DNA of 64,000 nucleotides from UBA1756 sp045132235 (GCA_045132235.1 JBGURX010000038.1:1-64000), one strand, 5' to 3'; shown: positions 25,514 to 34,790, counted from the first letter of the stretch. Notes: generated by a model from the letters alone, not told the origin. Numbers and translations: made by a program.

Positions 25514-27163
25514 ATGGAAAGAATTTTCATTTCGTTGTTATCGGCATTGTTATTGATGGCAGGTGTGCAGGCGCAGACTGAAGTAAATTCCAAGGTGGAG
25601 AAAGCCACGGTTTACCTCAACGGTGCCACGCTCACCCACACCGCCACCGCTGCCCTGAAGAGCGGCAGTCAGGAGGTGGTCATCACCGGACTGAGCCCCG
25701 ACATTGTGCTCAGCAGCCTGAAAGTCACCGCGAATGGTGTGCTCATTGCCTCCACGGAGTTTTCCACCGACTTTCTCACCCTCCAAGAGGAGAGGACACA
25801 CATCAAAAAGATGGAGGACTCGTTGGAAATGTACAAGCAAAAGCGGCTGGATGTGACGAATGACCTCGATGGCTACGAGCACATGCTGAGACTGCTCAAA
25901 GAGGGCACCCTCCACAACATGCAGCAGACGCAACAAACCGTGTCGGTGGCGGACATCAATGCCAACATGGAGCTGTACAAAGCCAAAGCAGGTGCCTTGC
26001 AGAAGAGCATTGACGAATGCGACAGCAAAATTTCCCAGCTAAACGGAACCATTCAACGGTTGGAAAACCAAATCAAGCAGGACAAGTCCCAAGGCCTCCA
26101 CACGCAGGGCGTGCTGCACCTGTCGGTGAGCGTGCCCAAGGCTCTCACTACCGAATTCACCATCACCTACTTCACTGAAATGGCGGCATGGACTCCCTGC
26201 TACGACCTCAACATCCACGACATGGAGCAACAGGTGACACTGCAGGCCAAGGCACAAGTACAGCAGACCACTGGGCTGGACTGGAACCACGTACAGCTCA
26301 CCCTGTCGAACGCCACCCCCAACCGAACCACTGAGGCTCCCGTATTCTCCCCGTGGTTTCTCAATTTCAGAAATTACTATGCGCCGAGAAAAGAGAATCT
26401 AAGAAGCAATGTCGTCTCCTATTCATTTACTTCGGATGTTGAGGAATCGGAAGCGCCTTATGACGCAGGTTATGTCGCAGGTGTAACCGCAACTGCTGAA
26501 GCGAAACCGATGCCCATCCTGATGAACGACTACGTGGATGTGGACATGCAGGAGGTGCATGTGAACTATGTCATCTCACTGCCCTACGACATTCCCGGCA
26601 ATGGCAAAATTCAACTCATTGATTTGAAAGACTATACCATCAATGCAGAGTATAAATACTACAGCATTCCGAAGCTGTCGGACGAAACCTACCTGGTGGG
26701 CACCCTGTCGGGCTACGAGCAGTACGGCCTGCTGCCCGGCTACGCCACGGTGACCTTCAACAACACCTTCGTGGGCAAGACGCTCATCAACCCGAATGTA
26801 GCCGACAGTCTGTTCACCATCACCCTCGCCACCGACCCGCGCATCGCGGTGAAACGCGAAAAACAGCAGCAGTACTGCGAGACCAAGCACGTGGGCAACA
26901 GCACCACGGTCACCCAGTCGTACCTGATTACGGTAAAGAACAACCAGAGCAAGGAGGTAAAACTGACGTTGAAGGAGCAGTATCCCATCTCCAGCGACAA
27001 GGATATCGAGGTGAAGGTGACCAACATCACGCCGGCAGCCACTTACAACAAGAGCGACATCGGCGTGGTGACATGGGATGTGAACCTGAAGGCGGGCGAA
27101 ACACGCACGTTCAGCATCACTTACAGCGTGAAGCACCCGAAGGACAGGAACATCAGCTGGTAG
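25514..27163 (+). CDS. MuiA-type protein (DUF4140/DUF4139), exported
   Basis: The protein has 549 residues with an N-terminal signal peptide (FISLLSALLLMAGVQAQ). A DUF4140-like segment starts at about residue 25 (VEKATVYLNGATLTHTA). A coiled-coil region covers about residues 95-200, rich in Lys, Glu and Gln (MEDSLEMYKQKRLDVTNDLD). The rest is a DUF4139 beta-rich domain (AAWTPCYDLNIHDME, GLDWNHVQLTLSNATPNRT) ending in a domain with FSITYSV. The family is named after a mucoidy inhibitor gene, but its biochemical role is unknown. It is flanked on both sides by heptamer-like repeats, and no TAnnTTTG box was found in front. Confidence 0.85.
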   Translation: MERIFISLLSALLLMAGVQAQTEVNSKVEKATVYLNGATLTHTATAALKSGSQEVVITGLSPDIVLSSLKVTANGVLIASTEFSTDFLTLQEERTHIKKMEDSLEMYKQKRLDVTNDLDGYEHMLRLLKEGTLHNMQQTQQTVSVADINANMELYKAKAGALQKSIDECDSKISQLNGTIQRLENQIKQDKSQGLHTQGVLHLSVSVPKALTTEFTITYFTEMAAWTPCYDLNIHDMEQQVTLQAKAQVQQTTGLDWNHVQLTLSNATPNRTTEAPVFSPWFLNFRNYYAPRKENLRSNVVSYSFTSDVEESEAPYDAGYVAGVTATAEAKPMPILMNDYVDVDMQEVHVNYVISLPYDIPGNGKIQLIDLKDYTINAEYKYYSIPKLSDETYLVGTLSGYEQYGLLPGYATVTFNNTFVGKTLINPNVADSLFTITLATDPRIAVKREKQQQYCETKHVGNSTTVTQSYLITVKNNQSKEVKLTLKEQYPISSDKDIEVKVTNITPAATYNKSDIGVVTWDVNLKAGETRTFSITYSVKHPKDRNISW

Positions 27164-27198
27164 GAGTTGAAAGTTAAGAGTTAAGAGTTAAGGAGTTA
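27164..27198. repeat. Degenerate AGTTAAG/AGTTGAA repeats between MuiA-like gene and sodB
   Basis: The short gap between these convergent genes reads as AGTTGAA then three AGTTAAG-like units. It belongs to the same family as the repeats at 25421-25491 and runs to the sodB stop codon. Confidence 0.6.
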
Positions 27199-27777
27199 GA
27201 AGCGTTGCTCTACTACCTGCCAGTTGACGATTGACCAGAGGGCGTTGAGGTGGTCGGGACGGCGGTTCTGATAATCAAGATAATAGGCGTGCTCCCACAC
27301 ATCAAAGGTAAGTAATGGAGTGAGGCCTTTCTGCACGGGGTTGGCGGCGTTGGTCTCCTGTGTGATGACGAGCTTGCCATCGGCGTCGGCGGAGAGCCAC
27401 ACCCAGCCGGATCCGAAGAGCGTGGCGCCGGCCTGCACGAACTCTTTCTGGAACGCCTCGAAAGAGCCGAACTGCGCATCGATGGCGGCAGCCAGTTTGC
27501 CCACAGGACGGTTGTCGGCTTTCGGAGCGGCGAACTGCAGGAAATAGAGGTTGTGGTTCAGAATCTGTCCGGCATTGTTGAGCATACCGCCGGAAGCCTT
27601 CTTCACAATCTCCTCCAAAGGCATTCCTTCAAAAGAAGTGCCGGCGATGGCCGCATTGAGATTGTTGACATACCCTTGCAAATGTTTTCCGTGATGGAAT
27701 CCGATGGTTTGGGCAGAGATTACCGGTTCCAAAGCATTAGCTTCATAAGGCAACGTAATTAATTCAAATTTTCCCAT
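27196..27777 (-). CDS. sodB: Superoxide dismutase, Fe or Fe/Mn (cambialistic) type
   Basis: The protein has 193 residues from ATG at 27777 (MGKFELITLPY). An upstream alternative at 27804 would begin inside the promoter. Metal ligands are visible: HHGKHL at the N-terminus, NHNLYF near residue 74 and DVWEHAYY near 160. The segment NNAGQILNH carries glutamine at the position typical of Fe enzymes, and the sequence resembles the cambialistic enzymes of Porphyromonas and Bacteroides. It removes superoxide in the cytoplasm, which suits an anaerobe facing transient oxygen. It has its own promoter, divergent from the flippase operon. Confidence 0.95.
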   Translation of the reverse strand: MGKFELITLPYEANALEPVISAQTIGFHHGKHLQGYVNNLNAAIAGTSFEGMPLEEIVKKASGGMLNNAGQILNHNLYFLQFAAPKADNRPVGKLAAAIDAQFGSFEAFQKEFVQAGATLFGSGWVWLSADADGKLVITQETNAANPVQKGLTPLLTFDVWEHAYYLDYQNRRPDHLNALWSIVNWQVVEQRF

Positions 27778-27801
27778 GGTAATTTTTTTATAATGACGGG
27801 G

Positions 27802-27809
27802 CAAAGATA
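27802..27809 (-). promoter_or_regulatory. -7 promoter element for sodB
   Basis: The minus strand reads TATCTTTG followed by CCCC, 25 bp before the sodB ATG at 27777. Confidence 0.55.
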
Positions 27810-27867
27810 CGAATTAAACTGAAAATTGAAAGGTGAAAATGGAAAATAAAAGTTCGCAAAAAAATCG

Positions 27868-27875
27868 TAACTTTG
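27868..27875 (+). promoter_or_regulatory. -7 promoter element for the flippase-rfaE2-M23-CHU_C operon
   Basis: TAACTTTG followed by CACC matches TAnnTTTG. The predicted leader before the ATG at 27894 is only about 12 nt, so a start at the earlier in-frame TTG (27873) is excluded. Confidence 0.55.
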
Positions 27876-27893
27876 CACCCTGATTTTGTTAGT

Positions 27894-28940
27894 ATGGAAA
27901 AGAAGCAGAAATCGGCTACGGAGCTGTTGAAGAAGGTGCTCAAATTCATCCTGTTTGTCGGGGTGGGCGTGTTTTTCGTATGGATTTCCATCCGGAAATT
28001 GTCGGCGGAAGATGTCGCTCATCTGAAAGAGAGTGCACGGCAGGTGACGAAAGGCACGGCGTGGCTCTTTTTGTTCCTTGCCTTTTTGGCGGGGGCGATA
28101 TCGAACTACATCCGCGCCCTGCGGCAGCGGCAGTTGCTGCAACCTCTCGGCTACGAGACGCGCCGCAGCATGGTCTTCTATTCCGTAATGGTTTGTTATT
28201 TAGCTAACTACGTCTTTCCTCGTCTCGGAGAAGTGTTGCGATGCACCTTCCTGCAGCGTTACGAGAAAGTGCCTTTTGAGAAGTCGTTGGGCACGGTGGT
28301 TACGGAACGTGCCGTGGATTTCATCATCATGGTGGGCATCTTCATCGCGGCATTTTTGCTGAACACCGGTCTGATGGACTCGCTCCACATCGGCGACCTG
28401 ACGTTGCGCGAGACGCTTCATGCGAAGATTGACGGCATGGTGAGCAACCATACCCTTTACATTGTCATCGGGGCTTTCATTCTGCTGGTGGCGCTCATCA
28501 TTTTCACCCGCAAATGGTGGTCGAAAGTGACTTTGTTTGTCAAAATCAAAGACTTTTTTGTCGGAATTTGGCAGGGTTTGATTTCCATCAAAGACGTGCG
28601 GAGACCGTGGCTCTTCATCTTTTACTCACTGATAATATGGGTATTATGGGTGTTGGAGACCGTATTCTGTTTTCAGGCGTTCGACTATCTCTCAGGCTAT
28701 ACCTTCGTGATGATGTTCACGGTGTTTGCGATGGGCAACATCGGCTTTTTGATCGGCCCCGGCGGCATCGGCACCTACCCGCTGATTGTAGCGGCCATGA
28801 TTGTATTGTACAGCGGCACTGACATGTATGCCCCCGGACTGGCCACCGGCTGGATTGCATGGGGCGTGCAGACCGTGCAGGTGCTCACCCTCGGTCTCTT
28901 CTCGCTGGCAGCGACCGCATTGATGAAACGAAAGGAGTAG
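27894..28940 (+). CDS. Lysylphosphatidylglycerol synthase TM-region / UPF0104 flippase-like membrane protein
   Basis: The protein has 348 residues from ATG at 27894, with seven or eight hydrophobic segments. Family signatures include NYIRALRQRQLLQPLGY, a NYVFPRLGEVLRC block and GPGGIGTYPLIVAAMI near the C-terminus. This family includes the flippase half of MprF and stand-alone proteins thought to move lipids or lipid-linked substrates across the membrane. The substrate is unknown. It starts an operon with heptose adenylyltransferase after 2 bases, then M23/LysM and CHU_C genes overlapping by 4 bases each, which suggests an envelope role. Confidence 0.85.
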   Translation: MEKKQKSATELLKKVLKFILFVGVGVFFVWISIRKLSAEDVAHLKESARQVTKGTAWLFLFLAFLAGAISNYIRALRQRQLLQPLGYETRRSMVFYSVMVCYLANYVFPRLGEVLRCTFLQRYEKVPFEKSLGTVVTERAVDFIIMVGIFIAAFLLNTGLMDSLHIGDLTLRETLHAKIDGMVSNHTLYIVIGAFILLVALIIFTRKWWSKVTLFVKIKDFFVGIWQGLISIKDVRRPWLFIFYSLIIWVLWVLETVFCFQAFDYLSGYTFVMMFTVFAMGNIGFLIGPGGIGTYPLIVAAMIVLYSGTDMYAPGLATGWIAWGVQTVQVLTLGLFSLAATALMKRKE

Positions 28941-28942
28941 CC

Positions 28943-29413
28943 ATGATAGAAGATATTGAAAGAAAGATTATTACCGCTGCGCAGTGGCAGAAACCGGAAG
29001 GCCGGAAGGTGGTGTTCACCAACGGCTGCTTCGACATCCTGCACCGCGGCCATGCCACCTACCTGGCCCAAGCGCGCGAGCTGGGCGACCTGCTGGTGGT
29101 GGGGCTCAACACCGATGCCTCCGTACGTCGGCTCAAGGGTCCTTCCAGACCCGTCAACAGCGAGCGCGACCGTGCCTTCCTGCTCGCTTCGCTCGCTTGC
29201 GTGGATTTCGTCATCCTCTTCGACGAGGACACCCCCGAGCAGCTCATCCACCAAGTGCAACCCGACGTGCTGGTCAAGGGCGGCGACTACACCCTCGACA
29301 ACATCGTAGGAGCAGATTTCGTGCTCCAAAACGGTGGCGCCGTCACCACCATTCCCTTCGTTGACGGATATTCCACAACATTAACCTTACAAAAAATTTC
29401 ACAACAAGCATGA
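28943..29413 (+). CDS. rfaE2: D-glycero-beta-D-manno-heptose 1-phosphate adenylyltransferase
   Basis: The protein has 156 residues from the ATG at 28943, 2 bases after the flippase stop. It is a nucleotidyltransferase of the cytidylyltransferase fold: TNGCFDILHRGHATYL with the HxGH motif at the N-terminus, GPSRPVNSERDRAFLLASL, then QPDVLVKGGDYT. It corresponds to the C-terminal half of E. coli HldE and makes ADP-heptose precursor for LPS core. The kinase half (RfaE1) is not in the window. Its stop codon overlaps the next start (ATGA). Confidence 0.92.
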   Translation: MIEDIERKIITAAQWQKPEGRKVVFTNGCFDILHRGHATYLAQARELGDLLVVGLNTDASVRRLKGPSRPVNSERDRAFLLASLACVDFVILFDEDTPEQLIHQVQPDVLVKGGDYTLDNIVGADFVLQNGGAVTTIPFVDGYSTTLTLQKISQQA

Positions 29414-30420
29414 AAAAAATCACTCTTTTTCTGGCTATCACGTTCATCGCATTCTCCTGCTTTGCACAGGACGACATTCTGAGTCCCTTCGACGGATCAG
29501 GATCTGCCACCACTCCCCCACCCGCCGACAGAAACCTCATCACCGAAAACTATCAGATTCCCTCCTACAACCTCTATCTTCAGGATTGGAACACAGAATA
29601 TCTGAAAATCAAATCATTGGGCATTTCTTTTGGAAATAATGAAGACATCAAAATCATCCTTGTGGAGAGTCACAACAATGATTTCTCGATGCCTTGCGAG
29701 ATGTACAGGCTCACCAGCAAATATGGCAACCGCAAGGGCGGCAACCACACCGGCGTTGACCTCGCCCTGACCAAGGGAGCCCCCATCCGCTGCTGCTTCG
29801 ACGGCGTGGTGCGCATGGCGAAAGACTACAGCAGCTACGGCAAAACCGTGGTGGTGCGCCACTACAACGGATTGGAGACCGTGTATGCCCACCTTGACTC
29901 CATCTGCGTGGTTCCCAACGAGATAGTGACTGCGGGACAGCTGGTAGGCACCGCCGGCAGCTCCGGACGCGCCAGCGGCGTGCACCTCCACTTCGAGACC
30001 CGCTTCCTGTACGAGCATTTCGACCCCGAGAAGATGATCGACTTCGGCAGCGGCGACCTCATCAGCAACATCCTCACCATCGCCAAGTCCGAACTTGATT
30101 TCGACACAGCACCCGAAGCACCGGCAACCGCACAAACTCCCGCTCCGACACCTGCTCCTGCCACATCCAGCAACAACACTCCGGCAACGGCCAACAATGC
30201 CCCAGCCGCCACCAACCCCACCCCGAAACCCACTCCACAACCTGCCCCCAGCACTCCCAACAATAACAACAGCGAATCGGTCATCCACACCGTTGTGTCG
30301 GGCGACACATTGTACGGCATCGCCAGAAAATATGGCACTACTGTTGACAAACTTCTAAAACTCAACAATCTGACAGAAGAAAGCAAACTCCAGTTAGGAC
30401 AAAAGATCCGCGTTAAATGA
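29410..30420 (+). CDS. M23 family metallopeptidase with C-terminal LysM domain
   Basis: The protein has 336 residues with a signal peptide (MKKITLFLAITFIAFSCFAQ). An M23 domain spans about residues 100-200: GGNHTGVDLAL carries the first His and Asp zinc ligands and VHLHFETR the last His. A Pro/Ala/Thr/Asn-rich linker covers about residues 235-290. A LysM peptidoglycan-binding module ends the protein (TVVSGDTLYGIARKYGT). It is likely a periplasmic peptidoglycan endopeptidase, or an activator of one if zinc binding is incomplete. It overlaps rfaE2 and the downstream CHU_C gene by four bases each, so the operon is translationally coupled. Confidence 0.93.
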   Translation: MKKITLFLAITFIAFSCFAQDDILSPFDGSGSATTPPPADRNLITENYQIPSYNLYLQDWNTEYLKIKSLGISFGNNEDIKIILVESHNNDFSMPCEMYRLTSKYGNRKGGNHTGVDLALTKGAPIRCCFDGVVRMAKDYSSYGKTVVVRHYNGLETVYAHLDSICVVPNEIVTAGQLVGTAGSSGRASGVHLHFETRFLYEHFDPEKMIDFGSGDLISNILTIAKSELDFDTAPEAPATAQTPAPTPAPATSSNNTPATANNAPAATNPTPKPTPQPAPSTPNNNNSESVIHTVVSGDTLYGIARKYGTTVDKLLKLNNLTEESKLQLGQKIRVK

Positions 30421-33005
30421 AAAAATGGATGCTCTATCTCGCCTTTTGCATGCTGTCGCTGACGGCATGGGCGACCCATCAGCGGGCCGGCGAGATCACC
30501 TACGAGCATCTGAGCGGTCTCACCTACCGTTTTACCATCATCACCTACACCTACACCCCCAGCGCCGCCGACCGTCCGCAGATCGAGATGCTGTGGGGCG
30601 ACGGCACCTCTTCCGTCGTTGACCGTTACCAGAAAATCAACATGGACAACGACATCAGCCGCAACATCTACATCACCGAGCACACCTACCCCTCCACCGG
30701 CACCTACCATGTCACCTTTGAAGACCCCAACCGCAACAACGGCATCGTCAACATCCCCAACTCGGTCAACATTCCGTTTTTCCTCGAAACCATACTGGTT
30801 ATCAATCCGTTTCTCGGAGCCAATTCCTCACCGCAGCTACTGAACCCGCCCATTGACAACGGCTGCACCAGCGTACCCTACTACCACAACCCGGGGGCTT
30901 ACGACCCTGACGGTGACAGTTTGAGCTACAGTCTCATCGCCTGCCGGGGCTACAACGGCGAGGACATTCCCGGCTACGCGCTGCCGGCGGCCAGCAACTA
31001 CATCAGCATCGACCCGCAGACCGGCGACCTTACGTGGGATTCGCCGATGGCGGTGGGCGAATACAACATTGCGATTCTCATCAGCGAATGGCGGCACGGC
31101 GTGCTCATCGGGTCGGTGGTGCGCGACATGCAGATCACCATTCTCGCCTGCAACAACCAGCCGCCGGAAATCATCACCTGCATGGACACCTGCATCACCG
31201 CCGGACAGACGCTCCAACTCACGGTGACAGCCACCGATGCCAATTCCACTGTCGTGCGGCTCACGGCCACCGGCGGGGTTTTCGGTCTCTCCGACCATCA
31301 CGCCACCTTCCCCACAGCCGAAGGCACGCCGCCTGTCAGCAGCCAGTTTGTGTGGAACACCACCTGCAGCCACATCCGACTGGCGCCCTACAGCGTGCTT
31401 TTCAAGGCGGTGGACAACGGCCCGCAGGTCAATCTCACATCATACAAAACACTGAACATCAATGTAGTGGCACCAAAACCCGAGAATGTGGTGGCGGAGC
31501 CGGTGGGCAACACCATCGAGGTGTCGTGGTCGCTGCATGCCTGCACACAAACCGCTGGCTACAGAATCTACCGGCGCAACGGCAGCTACGACTTCGAGCC
31601 CGACAACTGCGAGACGGGACTGCCCGGCTACACCGGCTACCAGCTGGTAGGCGAGACACACGACTGGAGCGACTGCCTCTTCACCGACGACGGCAGCACC
31701 CTGTCCCTTTACCACGGCAATGAATACTGCTACCGTGTGGTGGCTTACTACGCTGACGGCTCGGAAAGCTACGTGTCGGATGAGGCCTGCACGGTGCTGC
31801 ACAACGACGTGCCCCGTCTCACCCACGCCGACATTGACGTTACCGACAGCGAAAACGGCATCATCTACGTGGAGTGGCTGCGACCCACAGAACTTGACAC
31901 GATACAGTATCCCGGTCCGCAGTACCAGTATCGGCTGTATCGAGCCAACTCACTACAACCCAACGATTTCCAGCTCATCTATACGGGCATGTCGCTGCAA
32001 GACACCCAGTTCACCGACATGGGATTGAACACCCTTGAGCTGACCTACATTTACAAGGTGGAGGTATGGGCGGAAGTGCACGACAGCCTCGTGCTGGCCG
32101 GCACGTCGGATGCGGCCTCGTCGGTTTGGCTGGCGATTACCCCGCAGGACTGCGCCCTGCTGCTCGAATGGGGCGCTGCTGTGCCGTGGACCAACACCGA
32201 GTACACGGTCTTCCGATGGAATGAAAACACCCAGCAGTTCGACTCCATCGCCACCACAACAGTGCTTTCCTACACCGACCGCGGTTTGCTGAATGGCACC
32301 TCCTACTGTTACATCGTGCGGTCAACGGGCGGCTACTTTGCACCTGACACCATCGCGCCGTTCCTGAACCGCTCGCAGAAAGATTGTGCCGTGCCCGCCG
32401 ACCTCACCCCGCCGGAAGTGCCGCAGCTGACCGTCACCACCGACTGCGAGACCGTGGAACTGAGCTGGACATTTTCCAACGACTCCGCATATCTTGATGT
32501 ATATCAATATTATATCTATTATAAATCTACTATTGACGAAGATTTCAGCATCCTTGACTCCTTCTATCTCCCCAACGATTGTTACACCACACATTGCATC
32601 TATTCGCTCACCGAACTGCCCTACGTCATCGGCTGTTTTGCCATGGCCGCCATCGACACGGTGGGCAACCTCTCGCAACGCTCCGATTCGGTCTGCTTCG
32701 ACATCGACGACTGCTTCACCTACGAACTGCCCAACGTGCTCACTCCCAACGGCGACGGCTACAACGACATCCTTGTCCCCTTCCCCTATAAAAATGTGCA
32801 AGGTGTTGATTTTTATCTATATAATCGTTGGGGAAGATTGGTTTATAAAACTTCGGACATCGACATCAACTGGGACGGAACGGATATGAACAGCCATCAG
32901 GCCTCGTCCGACGGCACCTATTACTATGTCTGTCAAGTGCATCTGCACTCTTTGCACGGTCCGATGACCAAAGAGTTGCACGGCACCCTTACCGTTATTC
33001 GCTAA
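30417..33005 (+). CDS. Gliding-motility-type (CHU_C) surface protein with T9SS type B sorting domain
   Basis: The protein has 862 residues with a signal peptide (WMLYLAFCMLSLTAWA). The N-terminal half has PKD-like and Ig-like beta domains (HQRAGEITYEHLSGLTYRF, DPDGDSLSYSLIAC). Several FN3-like domains follow, with repeated Cys pairs (ENVVAEPVGNTIEVSWSLHA, CETVELSWTFSNDS). The last 90 residues are a CHU_C gliding-motility-associated C-terminal domain: LPNVLTPNGDGYNDIL, FYLYNRWGRLVYK, then WDGTD and a final GTLTVIR. Type B T9SS cargo is typically surface exposed or secreted. It is the last gene of the flippase-rfaE2-M23 operon. Its own ligand or activity cannot be assigned. Confidence 0.88.
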   Translation: MKKWMLYLAFCMLSLTAWATHQRAGEITYEHLSGLTYRFTIITYTYTPSAADRPQIEMLWGDGTSSVVDRYQKINMDNDISRNIYITEHTYPSTGTYHVTFEDPNRNNGIVNIPNSVNIPFFLETILVINPFLGANSSPQLLNPPIDNGCTSVPYYHNPGAYDPDGDSLSYSLIACRGYNGEDIPGYALPAASNYISIDPQTGDLTWDSPMAVGEYNIAILISEWRHGVLIGSVVRDMQITILACNNQPPEIITCMDTCITAGQTLQLTVTATDANSTVVRLTATGGVFGLSDHHATFPTAEGTPPVSSQFVWNTTCSHIRLAPYSVLFKAVDNGPQVNLTSYKTLNINVVAPKPENVVAEPVGNTIEVSWSLHACTQTAGYRIYRRNGSYDFEPDNCETGLPGYTGYQLVGETHDWSDCLFTDDGSTLSLYHGNEYCYRVVAYYADGSESYVSDEACTVLHNDVPRLTHADIDVTDSENGIIYVEWLRPTELDTIQYPGPQYQYRLYRANSLQPNDFQLIYTGMSLQDTQFTDMGLNTLELTYIYKVEVWAEVHDSLVLAGTSDAASSVWLAITPQDCALLLEWGAAVPWTNTEYTVFRWNENTQQFDSIATTTVLSYTDRGLLNGTSYCYIVRSTGGYFAPDTIAPFLNRSQKDCAVPADLTPPEVPQLTVTTDCETVELSWTFSNDSAYLDVYQYYIYYKSTIDEDFSILDSFYLPNDCYTTHCIYSLTELPYVIGCFAMAAIDTVGNLSQRSDSVCFDIDDCFTYELPNVLTPNGDGYNDILVPFPYKNVQGVDFYLYNRWGRLVYKTSDIDINWDGTDMNSHQASSDGTYYYVCQVHLHSLHGPMTKELHGTLTVIR

Positions 33006-33018
33006 CACACTATTTTCC

Positions 33019-33432
33019 ATGCAGATACAGCAGCGCAAAACCGAAAACCGAACCGAATGTTTCGACATTATCCGCAGGAAATGGGTGCCGATGACGCCAG
33101 AGGAGACGGTGCGACAGTTTCTCATCCACTTTATGATTGAAGAGAGAAAAATTCCGGCGATACGGATTTCTGTGGAGCGTGAGATCACCGTCAACGGGTT
33201 GAAACGGCGGTATGACTTGGTGGTTTACAGTCCTGCCGGCACGCCGCAGGCCGTCATCGAGTGCAAGGCGCCGCACGTGAAGCTCTCCCAAGAGGTGGTG
33301 GAACAGGCGGGGCGCTACAACAAAACCCTGCATGCCCCTTTCATCGGGGTGAGCAATGGCAAGCAGAGTCTTTTTTTCAGGATTGATTTTGATTCGGAGA
33401 AGATTGATTTTTTGGAAGGATGGCCTTTTTAA
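33019..33432 (+). CDS. Small HsdR_N-type PD-(D/E)xK domain protein
   Basis: The protein has 137 residues and matches the N-terminal nuclease domain of type I restriction R subunits (HSDR_N). The catalytic pattern is visible as RRYDLVVY (Asp) and AVIECKAP (ExK). There is no helicase part and no HsdM or HsdS gene nearby, so it is not a restriction system. Such small stand-alone proteins are common in Bacteroidota near housekeeping genes. A DNA repair or processing role is possible but unproven. It lies 13 bases after the CHU_C gene and 18 before fabD, probably in the same transcript. Confidence 0.8.
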   Translation: MQIQQRKTENRTECFDIIRRKWVPMTPEETVRQFLIHFMIEERKIPAIRISVEREITVNGLKRRYDLVVYSPAGTPQAVIECKAPHVKLSQEVVEQAGRYNKTLHAPFIGVSNGKQSLFFRIDFDSEKIDFLEGWPF

Positions 33433-33450
33433 TCAGAAAAACATAAAGAT

Positions 33451-34332
33451 ATGAGAGCATACGTATTCCCCGGACAGGGGGCACAATTCATCGGGATGGG
33501 CAAAGAGCTGTACGACAGCCGGCCGGCTGCCCGCGACCTTTTCGAGCGCGCCAACGAGGTGTTGGGGTTCCGCATCACCGACATCATGTTTGCCGGCACG
33601 GATGAGGAGCTGAAGATGACCAAGGTGACACAGCCGGCAGTATTCTTGCACTCTGTCATTGAGTATCTTACCACCGATGTGCCGGCGCCCGACATGGTGG
33701 CCGGGCATTCGCTCGGGGAGTTCTCGGCATTGGTGGCCAACAAAGTGCTTGCCTTTGAGGATGCGCTGCGGCTGGTCAGCCAGCGTGCCTTGGCCATGCA
33801 GAAAGCCTGCGAGGTACGTCCATCCACGATGGCCGCCATCCTGAAATTCGACGACCAGAAGATCGAGGAGGTCTGCGCTTCCATCACCGAAGAGGTGGTG
33901 GTGACGGCCAACTACAACAGTCCCGGCCAGTTGGTGATTTCGGGCTCTGTGGAGGGGGTTGACTTAGCGATACAGAAGCTGCGCGACATAGGGGCGCGAC
34001 GGGTACTGCCGCTCAATGTGGGCGGGGCGTTCCACTCACCGCTGATGCTGCCGGCGCAGGAGGAGCTGGCGACAGCCATTGAACAGACCGACTTCCACGA
34101 ACCCATCTGTCCTATCTACCAGAACATCAGCGCACAAGGCACCACAGATCTCACCATCATCCAACAGAACCTCAAAGACCAGCTCACCCATCCGGTGCGA
34201 TGGACGCAGTCGGTGCAGCAGATGGTGGCCGATGGTGCCACCGAATTTGTAGAGTTCGGTCCGGGCGAGGTGTTATGCGGGCTGGTACGCCGCATCGCGC
34301 CGGAAGTGGCGGACGGAGTGCGGCACATCTGA
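33451..34332 (+). CDS. fabD: Malonyl CoA-acyl carrier protein transacylase
   Basis: The protein has 293 residues. Active-site Ser87 lies in GHSLGEFSAL, with the N-terminal FPGQGAQFIGMGKELYD block and the catalytic His in GAFHSPLM near residue 195. It moves malonyl from CoA to ACP for fatty-acid synthesis. It is separated from acpP-fabF by 10 kb and lies after an unrelated HsdR_N gene. It converges with the DUF5618 gene with a 31-base gap and no hairpin. Confidence 0.96.
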   Translation: MRAYVFPGQGAQFIGMGKELYDSRPAARDLFERANEVLGFRITDIMFAGTDEELKMTKVTQPAVFLHSVIEYLTTDVPAPDMVAGHSLGEFSALVANKVLAFEDALRLVSQRALAMQKACEVRPSTMAAILKFDDQKIEEVCASITEEVVVTANYNSPGQLVISGSVEGVDLAIQKLRDIGARRVLPLNVGGAFHSPLMLPAQEELATAIEQTDFHEPICPIYQNISAQGTTDLTIIQQNLKDQLTHPVRWTQSVQQMVADGATEFVEFGPGEVLCGLVRRIAPEVADGVRHI

Positions 34333-34363
34333 ACAGGAGAACTCACACACAGCCACTTACCCT

Positions 34364-34765
34364 CTATGCGCTCTGCTCCCCCGGATACAGCAATGCGCAA
34401 CGGTCGATGATGTCGCCGGCCAGGTCAAAACCTGCCTCACAAACCTTTTTGTTCTTATTGCCATCATACCCCATTACAAGGTGCATGGTACTATAACCCG
34501 TGTTGACATAAGTCAACAATTTCTTATCCCGCTTACCCGCAGCTTCTTTGTATTTAGCGATTGAGGGGCGTCCTTTCCCCTCCTGCACCTGCAGCACAGC
34601 ATCGAGTGCCACTAAGCAACCCAACCATAGAATGTTACCGGCTGTCTTGACATACTTGCTGTCGGTGTAGCATTTCAATTCCGCATCATAATTCGCTTTC
34701 TTGATGATTTCTTGAGCATTGGCCACATAACGGCGCGCTTCATCAATAGGATTTTTCATTTCCAT
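34364..34765 (-). CDS. DUF5618 family protein
   Basis: The protein has 133 residues, probably all alpha-helical. It matches DUF5618 in pattern: PIDEARRYVANAQEIIKKA, then YVKTAGNILWLGCLVALDA, then GYSTMHLVMGYDG. It resembles HEPN-like helical bundles in size and composition, but no RxxxxH catalytic motif is evident. Function unknown. No antitoxin-like partner gene is adjacent, and it has its own promoter-like element upstream. Confidence 0.75.
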   Translation of the reverse strand: MEMKNPIDEARRYVANAQEIIKKANYDAELKCYTDSKYVKTAGNILWLGCLVALDAVLQVQEGKGRPSIAKYKEAAGKRDKKLLTYVNTGYSTMHLVMGYDGNKNKKVCEAGFDLAGDIIDRCALLYPGEQSA

Positions 34766-34790
34766 CGTACATCATTTATAGTTACGGCTG

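Noticed and set aside
33019..33432. Considered as part of a type I restriction or defence system.
   Set aside because: No methylase, specificity or helicase gene is near, and the neighbours are housekeeping genes.
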